Source: Candidatus Hydrogenedentota bacterium (GTDB taxonomy: Bacteria; Hydrogenedentota; Hydrogenedentia; Hydrogenedentiales; GCA-2746185). From it: a stretch of 8,222 nt of DNA. Position 1 is the stretch's first letter, and each line of letters begins with the position of its first letter. The stretch is taken from assembly GCA_012965445.1 (NCBI GenBank), contig DTSJ01000372.1:1-8222 (forward strand), given 5' to 3'. The notes below the pieces were generated by a model. That model saw nothing but the letters and a program-made list of their open reading frames with translations. It was not told the DNA's origin and did no database searches. A program made the position numbers and the translations under genes. Below, one piece after another: positions 1-6,633 of this stretch.

Positions 1-115
1 GCGTGGTCGGGCCGAAGAAAGCGCGATCGGGACGGGTAAGTGATGTAGTATCTGCCCGAACGAACATAGCAGCGGTTGATGTTCCCCGATGCGTCGAAAA
101 TTTCCAACGGCGTAA
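1..115. other. Left-edge fragment outside the IS element
   Basis: No gene can be assigned here. The minus strand is open in all three frames across this short piece. One of them (codon boundary set so that the reading begins at base 113 and runs down) reads TPLEIFDASGNIN, then YYITYP, which looks protein-like and could be the end or middle of a gene cut by the window edge and by the IS. I do not recognise the family. It does not resemble the ceramidase-family sequence found on the other side of the IS, so the two flanks were probably not contiguous before the IS arrived. The piece is too short to exclude chance. Confidence 0.25.
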
Positions 116-131
116 TGACCTAGCCCCCTAA
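116..131 (+). repeat. IS left inverted repeat (IRL)
   Basis: Starts TGACCTAGCCCCCTAA. Compared with the right end it has one extra A after TGACCT; the TGACCT and GCCCCC blocks are identical. Imperfect ends are usual in the IS3 family. Confidence 0.75.
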
Positions 132-132
132 A

Positions 133-161
133 CCGAGACCAGGCTCTACTGTTAGTATACT
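133..161 (+). promoter_or_regulatory. Possible weak promoter for IS orfA
   Basis: TATACT (156-161) matches five of six bases of the sigma-70 -10 box. Seventeen bases upstream lies CCGAGA (133-138), only three of six to the -35 box, inside the left IS end. Low resident promoter strength is usual for IS3 elements, which often rely on a junction promoter formed in the circular intermediate. This is a prediction from box matching only. Confidence 0.3.
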
Positions 162-193
162 GGTAGATTCTGTCTCGGAAAAGGGAGGCAATA

Positions 194-481
194 ATGCCTA
201 GAAAACAATTTACCTCAGAAGAGATAATTGGGAAGCTGCGCGAAGCGGAGGTGGCACTGGCTAAGGGTAGGGCGATGCCGCTGGTGTGCAAGCAGATAGG
301 GGTCACCGAGCAGACCTACTACCGTTGGCGCAGGGAGTACGGTGGATTAAAGATTGACCAAGCCAAAAGACTCAAAGAGCTTGAGAAAGAAAATGTCCGT
401 CTCAAGAAGCTGGTGGCGGATATGGCTCTGGACAACGACATCTTGAAGGAAGCCGCCTCGGGAAACTTCTGGGCCCGGTGA
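194..481 (+). CDS. IS3-family transposase OrfA
   Basis: A 95-residue OrfA, the DNA-binding half of an IS3-family transposase. The first ~55 residues form the usual helix-turn-helix region ([20 protein letters not shown], then [20 protein letters not shown]). Residues ~58-86 are a leucine-zipper-like coiled coil ([20 protein letters not shown]) used for multimerisation. The ATG is well supported by GGGAGG at 183-188, five bases upstream. The stop TGA (479-481) overlaps the GTG of orfB (478-480), and the orfB frame is open upstream within the end of orfA. A fused OrfAB made by a -1 frameshift near the end of orfA is therefore possible, alongside translational coupling. I see no classic A6G slippery run. 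Confidence 0.9.
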   Translation: MPRKQFTSEEIIGKLREAEVALAKGRAMPLVCKQIGVTEQTYYRWRREYGGLKIDQAKRLKELEKENVRLKKLVADMALDNDILKEAASGNFWAR

Positions 482-1365
482 AGCGTAGACGTGCTGTTGA
501 GCATGTACGCGCACAACTGGGCTATAACCGAGTTTCGGAACGACGTGCCTGTAAGGTGCTTGGGCAACCTCGTTCAACCCAACGTCGTCCGTCCTATGTT
601 CCCGACGATAAACCGCTTCTGGTTAAGAGAATTATTGAACTGGCGACTCAATACGGAAGATATGGATATCGTCGCGTAACTGCACTACTGCGCCGGGAAG
701 GATGGAAGGTGAACCATAAACGTGTTGCACGCCTATGGCGTCGTGAAGGCCTCAAAGTACCGTACAAACAGCCCAAACGACGACGGCTGTGGTTCAATGA
801 TGGTTCGTATGTGCGATTGCGAGCATCCCATAAGAACCATGTATGGAGCTATGATTTCGTCATGACGCGGACACACGATGGCCGTCCTGTCCGAATGCTG
901 GCGGTCATCGATGAATACACCCGCGAATGTCTTGCGATAGATGTGGAGCGAAGAATGAATCATCAACGTGTACTGGATTGGCTCTCGGAGTTGTTCGTGC
1001 ATCGAGGTACACCTGATTACATCCGCTCAGACAATGGAGCAGAGTTCACAGCTCAGGCCGTGCGAGATTGGCTTGCAAGAGTAGGTGTTCAGACTGCATA
1101 TATAGAACCAGGCAATCCCTGGGAAAACGGCTACATAGAATCATTCAACGGAAGACTACGAGACGAGTTGTTAAACGGAGAAATCTTTGATACCTTACTC
1201 GAAACAAAAGTGCTCATAGAACGCTGGCGAAGAGAATACAACACGGTGCGACCACACAGTTCACTGAACTATCGGCCACCAGCACCTGAGACCCTGATTA
1301 ATCAAACTAACCAGCACAAAGAAGAGCTCAGGAACCTAGAAAATATGACCATGATACTAACTTAA
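478..1365 (+). CDS. IS3-family transposase OrfB (DDE integrase domain)
   Basis: A 295-residue catalytic half of the transposase. Residues ~45-95 are the HTH_21-like segment ([17 protein letters not shown], then [13 protein letters not shown]). The retroviral-integrase core follows with all three catalytic acids: D126 in WSYDFV, D185 in RSDNGAEF and E221 in [12 protein letters not shown], the last 35 residues after the second Asp as the family requires. The C-terminal signature [15 protein letters not shown] is present. Initiation is probably at the GTG that overlaps the orfA stop, or by -1 frameshifting from orfA. No inactivating change is visible, so the element may still move. It cuts and joins the IS ends (TGACCT...) during transposition. 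Confidence 0.93.
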   Translation: MKRRRAVEHVRAQLGYNRVSERRACKVLGQPRSTQRRPSYVPDDKPLLVKRIIELATQYGRYGYRRVTALLRREGWKVNHKRVARLWRREGLKVPYKQPKRRRLWFNDGSYVRLRASHKNHVWSYDFVMTRTHDGRPVRMLAVIDEYTRECLAIDVERRMNHQRVLDWLSELFVHRGTPDYIRSDNGAEFTAQAVRDWLARVGVQTAYIEPGNPWENGYIESFNGRLRDELLNGEIFDTLLETKVLIERWRREYNTVRPHSSLNYRPPAPETLINQTNQHKEELRNLENMTMILT

Positions 1366-1379
1366 CAAGTGGACCATAA

Positions 1380-1393
1380 TTGGGGGCAGGTCA
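1380..1393 (-). repeat. IS right inverted repeat (IRR)
   Basis: The plus strand reads TTGGGGGCAGGTCA; its reverse complement TGACCTGCCCCCAA mirrors the left end. It sits 15 bases after the orfB stop codon and fixes the right boundary of the element at 1393. Confidence 0.75.
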
Positions 1394-1462
1394 CTCTTCC
1401 GGGCCAAGAATGTAGTTGATCCATTAGTTCCCGAGTACTACGATGATCGCGCGATACCGTTC
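1394..1462 (-). pseudogene. Remnant of a second ceramidase-family gene (C-terminal part)
   Basis: Read on the minus strand this piece gives ERYRAIIVVLGN, a stop, then WINYILGPEE. It aligns residue for residue with HPIIVGLGNEWISYILNPEE in the intact ceramidase-family gene of this window (plus-strand positions about 4713-4781, same strand). The Glu codon between Asn and Trp is replaced by TAA (TTA at 1424-1426 on the plus strand). The similarity ends exactly at the right end of the IS, and the missing C-terminus is not found on the other side of the element. Upstream (about 1463-1597) the similarity fades. This is a dead fragment of a paralogue or duplicate, not an expressed gene. Confidence 0.7.
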
Positions 1463-1597
1463 GGAAAGATTTAGGGCTAGAAATACACCGCCTCAATAGA
1501 TATGGAGAAAACTTCGTCTTGCCAAAGCAATACATTCTGTTACAATTGTTCTTGTGATAGTTCGACGAGTCCCTATAACAGCAAAGGCTTGAAACCT

Positions 1598-3022
1598 ATG
1601 AAAACTGTTCCTTTCACCATATTTTTTTCACTCCCCTGCATCGTACTAGGAATTCTGGTTCTGTCCTGCATGGTGATACCTGCCAAGATTTATAGCGCAG
1701 AATTGGTAGACCCTCTGAATATGGGCCTGACCCCCGATCCCGACAAGGGCTACAATATTCTGATGAACACGCCCATGGCGGCTCCGATTATGAAAGAGAA
1801 AGATCTGGAGCGTCTATGGAAAGTCTGGGATGCCCCTTCTAAATTGATCGCGGCAGACGCAACACCTGACCAGCGCCGGGACATGATTTTCGATCGATAC
1901 GGCTGGGCAAAGCGGCTGGACGATTCTACCGGGCTTCCGTTGGGATATCTTCCAGATGGAAAAGGCAATCTGGTCACCAATTGTTTCTCTTGTCATGGCG
2001 GAGAAGTTGGAGGAGTGACGATTCCAGGCGCGGGAAACGCGCATATCGATTTAACGACCCTGGCAACAGACATTCGAAAACTGACCGCGCTCGACCAGGG
2101 AAAGGATCCAGATAAAGTTCCCGATGCCATGGCGCCCTTCAAGACACCCCTGAGCATCCATCGCGGCACAACCAACGCCGTAGTTTTCGCGGCGGTCTTT
2201 GCCGGTCTGCGCGATGCGAAGCGGGGTAAATTGTATACCCAGCACCCGGAAGAGCTTCTCCATCACGATATGAATCCCCCGGCGTGGTGGAACTTCAAGA
2301 AAAAAGACATGATCTACGCAGATGCCTTTGCGCCCAAGACTCCCCGCCAGCTCATGCCCTTCGCTTTTTCACCCTTTCATTCGCTCGAAAAATTCTACTC
2401 CTTTGAAGAAAATTTCGTGCATATCCGCGAATACCTCGACAAACTGGAACCCCCAAAATATCCCTACGAAATAGATGCCGCTCTTGCCAAAAAGGGCGAA
2501 ATTGCGTTCAATCGGGTCTGTTCAGAATGCCACGGCACGTACGGAGAGAACCCGACCTTTCCAAATAAGGTCATCAAAATAAAGAAAATAGGGACTGATC
2601 CTCGTCGACTGGAATCGATATATCTGAAGGATCGCGAGGCCACCAACGCGGGCTGGCTGCAATACTACGGCGAGCACCCGGTGTTACTCGAGTCCAAAGG
2701 ATACCTTGCTCAGCCTCTGGACGGGATCTGGGCATCCGCTCCGTACTTCCACAACGGCTCAGTACCAACGCTATACCATGTGTTCAATATCGACGAAAGG
2801 CCGGATGTCTGGAAACGATCAGACAACGGATATGACAACGAAAAGATAGGTCTTGAGGTAGAATCGTTCTATGCCGTACCAACTACAAATACTGATCGCG
2901 AGCGCCGCCTATACTACGATACCTCCGTCGTAGGCAGCAGCAATCAGGGGCATCCCTTTCCCGATGATGAATTGGAAGACGACGAAAAAATTTCCGTACT
3001 CGAGTATCTGAAAACACTATAG
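1598..3022 (+). CDS. RoxA-like secreted di-haem cytochrome c
   Basis: A 474-residue exported protein with two haem c attachment motifs, CFSCH (129-133) and CSECH (308-312). The C-terminal motif IWASAPYFHNGSVPTL (His385) is typical of RoxA/RoxB-like and MauG/peroxidase-related di-haem proteins. RoxA of rubber degraders is a periplasmic or secreted di-haem dioxygenase that cleaves poly(cis-isoprene); most relatives have no known substrate, and none can be assigned here. I chose the ATG at 1598 because it starts a plausible signal peptide (MKTVPFTIFFSLPCIVLGIL, with cleavage probably near IYSAE). An in-frame ATG at 1502 would add 32 cysteine-rich residues before that signal and is less likely. 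The ribosome site is weak. The gene lies downstream of the IS and a ceramidase remnant, upstream of the porin. Family assignment is fairly sure; the reaction is not. Confidence 0.75.
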   Translation: MKTVPFTIFFSLPCIVLGILVLSCMVIPAKIYSAELVDPLNMGLTPDPDKGYNILMNTPMAAPIMKEKDLERLWKVWDAPSKLIAADATPDQRRDMIFDRYGWAKRLDDSTGLPLGYLPDGKGNLVTNCFSCHGGEVGGVTIPGAGNAHIDLTTLATDIRKLTALDQGKDPDKVPDAMAPFKTPLSIHRGTTNAVVFAAVFAGLRDAKRGKLYTQHPEELLHHDMNPPAWWNFKKKDMIYADAFAPKTPRQLMPFAFSPFHSLEKFYSFEENFVHIREYLDKLEPPKYPYEIDAALAKKGEIAFNRVCSECHGTYGENPTFPNKVIKIKKIGTDPRRLESIYLKDREATNAGWLQYYGEHPVLLESKGYLAQPLDGIWASAPYFHNGSVPTLYHVFNIDERPDVWKRSDNGYDNEKIGLEVESFYAVPTTNTDRERRLYYDTSVVGSSNQGHPFPDDELEDDEKISVLEYLKTL

Positions 3023-3373
3023 AAACCGGCGCCTCAGCCGCGGAAGCCCCCTTCGCGTTTTCGGAACGGCTGCAGCCAAATCCCCTGCATGCCTCCCACC
3101 GCCCATCCCGACGACCATAAACATTCGACTGGCAACATTTCCGAAAACAACTCTAAGTAATGCCGAGACTCTCGACTCGCCATTCCCCTTAAGTAAAACG
3201 CCCGCTCGATCAACATTAAGGTCGTTCTGTTAGGGTCAGCCGAAATCTTTTCTCATGACTAATACCATCACCTTAGATCATATTATTAACTTAGATTAAC
3301 TTATATAGTCTATTCTTAAAGTTGTACTCTATGTTAAACAGGCCCCTATACCCCATAAAATAAGGAAAAAGCG
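3023..3373. other. Non-coding stretch between cytochrome and porin
   Basis: I see no convincing gene here. The first half is GC-rich and holds CAGCCG (3035-3040) and CGGCTG (3067-3072), which could pair over a long loop, but no T-run follows, so I do not call a terminator. The second half (about 3255-3345) turns AT-rich, contains the ATTAACTTA tandem repeat and TATAGT at 3304-3309, and is the likely promoter region of the porin gene. No good -35 box is found at the right spacing. AAGGA (3362-3366) is the ribosome site for the ATG at 3374. Confidence 0.5.
3285..3304. repeat. Tandem 10-base repeat upstream of porin
   Basis: ATTAACTTA occurs at 3285-3293 and again at 3295-3303, a period of 10 bases, close to one helical turn. 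It overlaps a possible -10 sequence (TATAGT, 3304-3309). Such a helically phased pair could be an activator or repressor site, but it may also be simple AT-rich sequence. Confidence 0.45.
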
Positions 3374-3417
3374 ATGATTCGGACCTTTATACTGCGGCAC
3401 TCTTCATCACCTCCATC
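3374..3417 (+). other. Porin start and signal peptide, out of frame with the porin
   Basis: The natural start of the porin appears to be ATG 3374, seven bases after AGGA (3363-3366). Read from there the frame gives MIRTF, then ILRHSSS, and it stops at 3512-3514. The frame of the porin itself, read upstream of 3418, gives TAALFITSIVQAQSW, a good signal-peptide core with a VQA/Q cleavage site, but has no start codon before the TAA at 3361. Joining MIRTF to TAALFITSIVQA needs one extra base (or loss of two) near TTTAT at about 3386-3390. This is either a real frameshift mutation or a sequencing error. Confidence 0.7.
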
Positions 3418-4530
3418 GTGCAGGCCCAGTCCTGGACTGATCGCGAGACGCTCCTCGGCGATTGGGGAGGGCTGCGTACCAAAGCCCAAGAACACGGGAT
3501 CAGTTTCGAATTGATGTACACCGCCGAAGCCTTCCAAAACACAACCGGAGGCATCAAAACCGGAGGCCAATACAGACAGGATCTTAGCCTGACGATTGGT
3601 CTTGATACCTCCGAAGCTGGTTGGTGGGACAATGGAGAGTTCTTTGCGCACTACCAGTTTCAGCACGGCGCGGGTATCACCGAAGACTATGTCGGCGATT
3701 TCCAGACGCTCTCAAATATTGACGCGGACAACTACGACCAGCTTTCAGAAATCTGGTACAAACACTCCTTCGCCGACGACTCACTCTGGCTCAAATTTGG
3801 CAAGATGGAATCCAACGAAGACTTCGCCTTCGTAGACTACGGCGGCGAATTCATCAACTCCTCCCCGGGCTTCTCACCCAGCATCCCCCTTGTCACCTAC
3901 CCTGACCAAGACTGGGGTGTCGTACTGGGAATCGAAAAATCAGAACGCGTCACCGTCAACATCGGTATATACCAAGGCCGCAATAACGGAAGCCGCTCGA
4001 CTGGCAACACCGCGAACAACCTGTACGGGCCGATGGCAATGATCGAACCAGCGCTGCACTATTCCTTGGGCACTAAACCCGGTCACCTGCGACTCGGCTA
4101 CTGGTACAACGGGGACAACTTCGAACGATTCGACGGGACCGGAAACGAAGACGGGACCGACGGGTTCTATCTGACGTGGGACCAGTCCCTTTCGAAGGAA
4201 GACGAGAAAGGATTGGGAGTCTTTGCTCAGTTCGGATTGTCCCCCGGCGATGTCGTCGAAGCAGAGAATTACTATGGCGCGGGCATCCGGTATGCAGGGC
4301 AGGTGCTGTACAACGAAAACGACTTCATCGGTTTCGGCATTTTTCATGTTGATCTCAGCCATGAAGCAGGTTTCGATGAAAATAGTGAAACGGCCATCGA
4401 GCTGTACTACAAACTACAACCAACAGGATGGATGAGCATCAAACCAGACCTGCTGTACATCCTCAATTCAGGCGGAAGCCACAAGGACGATGCGTTCGCA
4501 CTGGGCCTCCGCTTCGAAGTCACGTTCTAA
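3418..4530 (+). CDS. OprB-family (carbohydrate-selective) outer-membrane porin, signal peptide frameshifted
   Basis: A beta-barrel porin of the OprB family. Just after the expected signal cleavage site comes the family signature LLGDWGGLRTKAQEHGISFE. The rest is rich in alternating aromatic and polar strands (GEFFAHYQFQHG, LWLKFGKME, HLRLGYWYNGDNF, GLGVFAQFGLSPGD) and ends in LRFEVTF, with the C-terminal Phe needed for outer-membrane assembly. OprB proteins pass sugars and other small solutes, but the substrate here is unknown. The only in-frame start is GTG 3418, which gives 370 residues and no signal peptide. The true start is probably ATG 3374, separated by a frameshift. As written, the product would not be exported, so the gene may be a recent pseudogene. 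It is convergent with the ceramidase-family gene. Confidence 0.8.
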   Translation: MQAQSWTDRETLLGDWGGLRTKAQEHGISFELMYTAEAFQNTTGGIKTGGQYRQDLSLTIGLDTSEAGWWDNGEFFAHYQFQHGAGITEDYVGDFQTLSNIDADNYDQLSEIWYKHSFADDSLWLKFGKMESNEDFAFVDYGGEFINSSPGFSPSIPLVTYPDQDWGVVLGIEKSERVTVNIGIYQGRNNGSRSTGNTANNLYGPMAMIEPALHYSLGTKPGHLRLGYWYNGDNFERFDGTGNEDGTDGFYLTWDQSLSKEDEKGLGVFAQFGLSPGDVVEAENYYGAGIRYAGQVLYNENDFIGFGIFHVDLSHEAGFDENSETAIELYYKLQPTGWMSIKPDLLYILNSGGSHKDDAFALGLRFEVTF

Positions 4531-4607
4531 CAAGATAATAGCAATTACAAAAGCGACAGAGGATAATCCTCAGCTGTTCTTGCCGGCGGTCCTACTGACA
4601 AATCGGG

Positions 4608-5930
4608 TTACTTCAGAATTTTCCTGCCCGCCGCAATCATTTGTTTCACAATCACAGGCCCAAGCTGATCTCCGTAGAAAGAAACCCCCGGTTCGTAACC
4701 GCCCTGATAGTATTCTTCGGGGTTCAGGATGTAGCTGATCCACTCGTTTCCAAGTCCCACAATGATCGGATGTTTTGCGCCCGATTGCTTGAGCGTACTC
4801 TTCACCTCCAGTCCAAGAATCGTGGTCATTTCACCTGGGACAGATACCGCTGTGAAGTCTCCCAATCGAAGCGTCGAGATATAGGAACTCTCGGGTACGA
4901 GAGCCTCAATGAGATACTTTATGTTTTCTGCATTGAGTCCATATTCAGGTCCCGCGGCATCTAGCAGCGCTTTCGGAGGAGTACGATCAGGAAGTTCAAG
5001 AGTGTGCATGGCAAATCTTAGTTCTACCTCGGATTCGGTTTTGATCAGAGGCACGATTTTGAGCGCTCGCACAGCCAGCTTCCTCCCATACGTTTCCGCT
5101 TTCGCGAATTCGCTCGGCCCCATCACGCCATTTGGTCGCAAATCCCCCTGCGCGCCGTTCGAGTACATACAGACAACGCCGTCGCCCAACATGCCTTCGA
5201 TTTCGCGCTGCAGATAGCCCGGCCATCCCGCCGAGACGACCATCGTTTTCTCATTCATAAACGTCGGGTGTGCCGCATAATTGATGAATACGACTTTCAC
5301 ATTTCCTTCTGCATCGTCTAGCCGGAGGATGACCATCTCCTCGTCCGTATGCACATTTCCTCGACGGTTCGCGTTCATACCCTTTATAATCGTAGACGCG
5401 CTTCCAACGCTGACGGGCTCAAAAGATCGGTTCGCGTTGATGACGGCTATAGCAATCCGATCCGCGGTGAACATCATAAGATACTCGTCGTAGATCCCGA
5501 TGGCCTTGTTGTCGAACACGTTGCGGCTGTTCATCGCATTCATTTCAACCGAGGCGTGGCTGTGGCTGGCGGACAAAAGAAGGTTATCCGAACCGATACC
5601 CGTTCCCTCAAGTCGCTTGACAATCTCGTCGCGCAGTGATCGCGGCACGCCAAGCAGGTCGAGTGTGACAAGCGCGAACTTTGAATCCCCCTGCTTGAGA
5701 ACGAGGGCTTTCGCGAGTGTGTAGTCGTGAACTCCGACCGCCGGCGCGTTTTGCCGCTCGCCGTACCCGCCGAGCGGAGTCGGGTGTTTCTTCACATCCG
5801 GCGTAATGTTCGTCACGGCAACCCCAGCTTCTAGAGGGGCAGCAAGCGAATGAAAACTCAAAACTACAGCCAGAAAAATGGCAAGAAGCGGAGCGTGTCG
5901 GTCGATCAGTTCACGGACGGATTGCAGCAT
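4608..5930 (-). CDS. Neutral/alkaline ceramidase-family hydrolase, secreted
   Basis: A 440-residue exported member of the neutral/alkaline non-lysosomal ceramidase family (PF04734-like). Signal peptide ~1-31 (hydrophobic LLAIFLAVVLSFHSLAA). The mature start GVAVTNITPD and LGGYGER is the family opening. Likely metal or active-site positions: SASHSHAS (H123/H125), NYAAHPTF (H221), VPGEMTT (E367) and NEWISYILNPEEYY (Y400 region). True ceramidases carry GDVSPN with the Ser as nucleophile; here it is GDLRPN (262-267), with Arg at the Ser position. The reaction may therefore not be classical ceramide hydrolysis. I chose ATG 5930 over the TTG at 5969 because it places the signal peptide normally; GAGG lies about 12 bases upstream. 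It lacks the usual C-terminal domain of the longer ceramidases. A broken relative lies beside the IS at 1394-1462. Confidence 0.8.
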   Translation of the reverse strand: MLQSVRELIDRHAPLLAIFLAVVLSFHSLAAPLEAGVAVTNITPDVKKHPTPLGGYGERQNAPAVGVHDYTLAKALVLKQGDSKFALVTLDLLGVPRSLRDEIVKRLEGTGIGSDNLLLSASHSHASVEMNAMNSRNVFDNKAIGIYDEYLMMFTADRIAIAVINANRSFEPVSVGSASTIIKGMNANRRGNVHTDEEMVILRLDDAEGNVKVVFINYAAHPTFMNEKTMVVSAGWPGYLQREIEGMLGDGVVCMYSNGAQGDLRPNGVMGPSEFAKAETYGRKLAVRALKIVPLIKTESEVELRFAMHTLELPDRTPPKALLDAAGPEYGLNAENIKYLIEALVPESSYISTLRLGDFTAVSVPGEMTTILGLEVKSTLKQSGAKHPIIVGLGNEWISYILNPEEYYQGGYEPGVSFYGDQLGPVIVKQMIAAGRKILK

Positions 5931-6057
5931 GATGGAGTGATTCCTCGTTTGTTCAGAAATTTTAATCAATCAGTACCTAACGTAACAAAATGTCTTTTTC
6001 GATAACAAGACCCGTAGCCATACGTTCGTAGCGCGTCCCGAGTAGCATACTCTCGTT

Positions 6058-6468
6058 TCAATTTCGAAACGCTTCATCCAAGAATTGCAGTACCGTTTCC
6101 ACATGGTCTCCCTGAAGTTGAATCGCATCCCCATCGATCTTCCCCCCCGCACCAAGCGCTTTTTGCAGCTCCTTCAGCAACGCCTTGGTATCCCCGGAGA
6201 CGTGCCCAACCAATGTGACCACCTTTCCCGCAGCACGCCTCTCCTTACTCACAGGCCACCCCCCTTTACGCGTTCGTCCCACAGAATAAGGATGCTGCCT
6301 CTTGTACAAAATCTCCGCCTTTACCAGCTCAGGCGCGGGCACACCATCGGGCAGTTCCTCACCCGAAATCATGTCGCCCAGGGACACAAAAGGATTGTCC
6401 GTCAGCCCCTCCTGTTCAGCCGAAGTATCGATTCGCTTACTCTTCTTTCCCAACGCTTTTTCTCCCAT
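6058..6468 (-). CDS. SUI1/eIF1-family translation initiation factor
   Basis: A 136-residue protein with an unstructured, charged N-terminus (1-~55) and a SUI1 domain at ~60-135. The recognisable part is GKVVTLVGHV, then LGAGGKIDGDAIQLQGDH, the bacterial form of the eIF1/YciH core motif (usually CGxGG...IQGD). Relatives are thought to act at the small ribosomal subunit and affect start-codon choice; their role in bacteria is poorly known. The ATG at 6468 is preceded by AT-rich sequence with no visible Shine-Dalgarno, so it may be translated from a leaderless or short-leader message. It lies 127 bases upstream of the ceramidase-family gene on the same strand, probably a separate unit, and is divergent from mcsA. 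Confidence 0.85.
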   Translation of the reverse strand: MGEKALGKKSKRIDTSAEQEGLTDNPFVSLGDMISGEELPDGVPAPELVKAEILYKRQHPYSVGRTRKGGWPVSKERRAAGKVVTLVGHVSGDTKALLKELQKALGAGGKIDGDAIQLQGDHVETVLQFLDEAFRN

Positions 6469-6612
6469 TTAATTATGACATCGACAGACTGGCAACAGTG
6501 TGAACGATCCGACGACCCTCATACAATACCCACTAACTCTGTCCACGTGTAATCTATCCCCAACAAAGTCTGATTAAACCAAAAAAAGGCTAAGTATTTG
6601 TCAACAGATAAC

Positions 6613-6625
6613 CTCGAAAATCGAG
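6613..6625. repeat. Short inverted repeat upstream of mcsA promoter
   Basis: CTCGA AAA TCGAG, a perfect 5-base inverted repeat with a 3-base loop, ending 8 bases before the -35 box of the predicted mcsA promoter. It could be an operator half-site pair or chance. It is not a CtsR or CIRCE (HrcA) site. Confidence 0.35.
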
Positions 6626-6633
6626 CGCCTGGA

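Larger units (their letters stand above)
116..1393 (+). mobile_element. IS3-family insertion sequence (IS407-like group)
   Basis: An insertion sequence of about 1.28 kb bounded by imperfect inverted repeats. The left end reads TGACCTAGCCCCCTAA inwards and the right end, reverse-complemented, reads TGACCTGCCCCCAA inwards. The TGACCTgCCCCC ends, the two overlapping ORFs in a -1 frame relation and the DDE integrase-type orfB are the IS3-family pattern, closest in my memory to the IS407 group. Both ORFs are free of stops and the element looks intact. The expected short target duplication is absent: the left flank is GTAA (112-115) and the right flank is CTCT (1394-1397). The right flank is a broken ceramidase-family gene. 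The lack of a duplication suggests recombination or deletion after insertion. Confidence 0.9.

Noticed and set aside
1352..1380. Outward promoter from the IS right end driving the cytochrome (CATAAT at 1375-1380)
   Set aside because: The sequence 17 bases upstream (TGATAC) does not resemble a -35 box.
1502..1597. ATG 1502 as the cytochrome start
   Set aside because: It adds 32 cysteine- and serine-rich residues before a standard signal peptide at MKTVPF, so it is probably upstream sequence that happens to be open.
3940..4362. Long minus-strand open frame inside the porin gene
   Set aside because: It is antisense to a well-supported OprB protein and has no recognisable domain; a shadow of codon bias.
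4559..4571. GAGGAT-A-ATCCTC inverted repeat between the convergent porin and ceramidase-family genes, as a terminator
   Set aside because: Stem is short, loop too tight and no T-run follows on either strand.
5931..5969. TTG start at 5969 extending the ceramidase-family protein by 13 residues
   Set aside because: It would put a polar MIKISEQTRNHSI ahead of a normal signal peptide and has no better ribosome site; ATG 5930 is the simpler start.
6040..6052. GAGTA-GCA-TACTC hairpin just after the SUI1 stop, as a terminator
   Set aside because: Only five base pairs and no T-run in the direction of transcription.
6085..6552. Plus-strand open frame of 155 codons opposite the SUI1 gene
   Set aside because: The opposite strand encodes a clear SUI1 domain; the plus frame has no family features and no ribosome site.
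6573..6604. Minus-strand promoter for SUI1: TTGACA (reverse of 6599-6604) with TTTAAT (reverse of 6573-6578)
   Set aside because: The -35 is perfect but the spacing is 20 bases, too long for a normal sigma-70 promoter; at 17 bases the -10 is TGGTTT. Kept only as a note.
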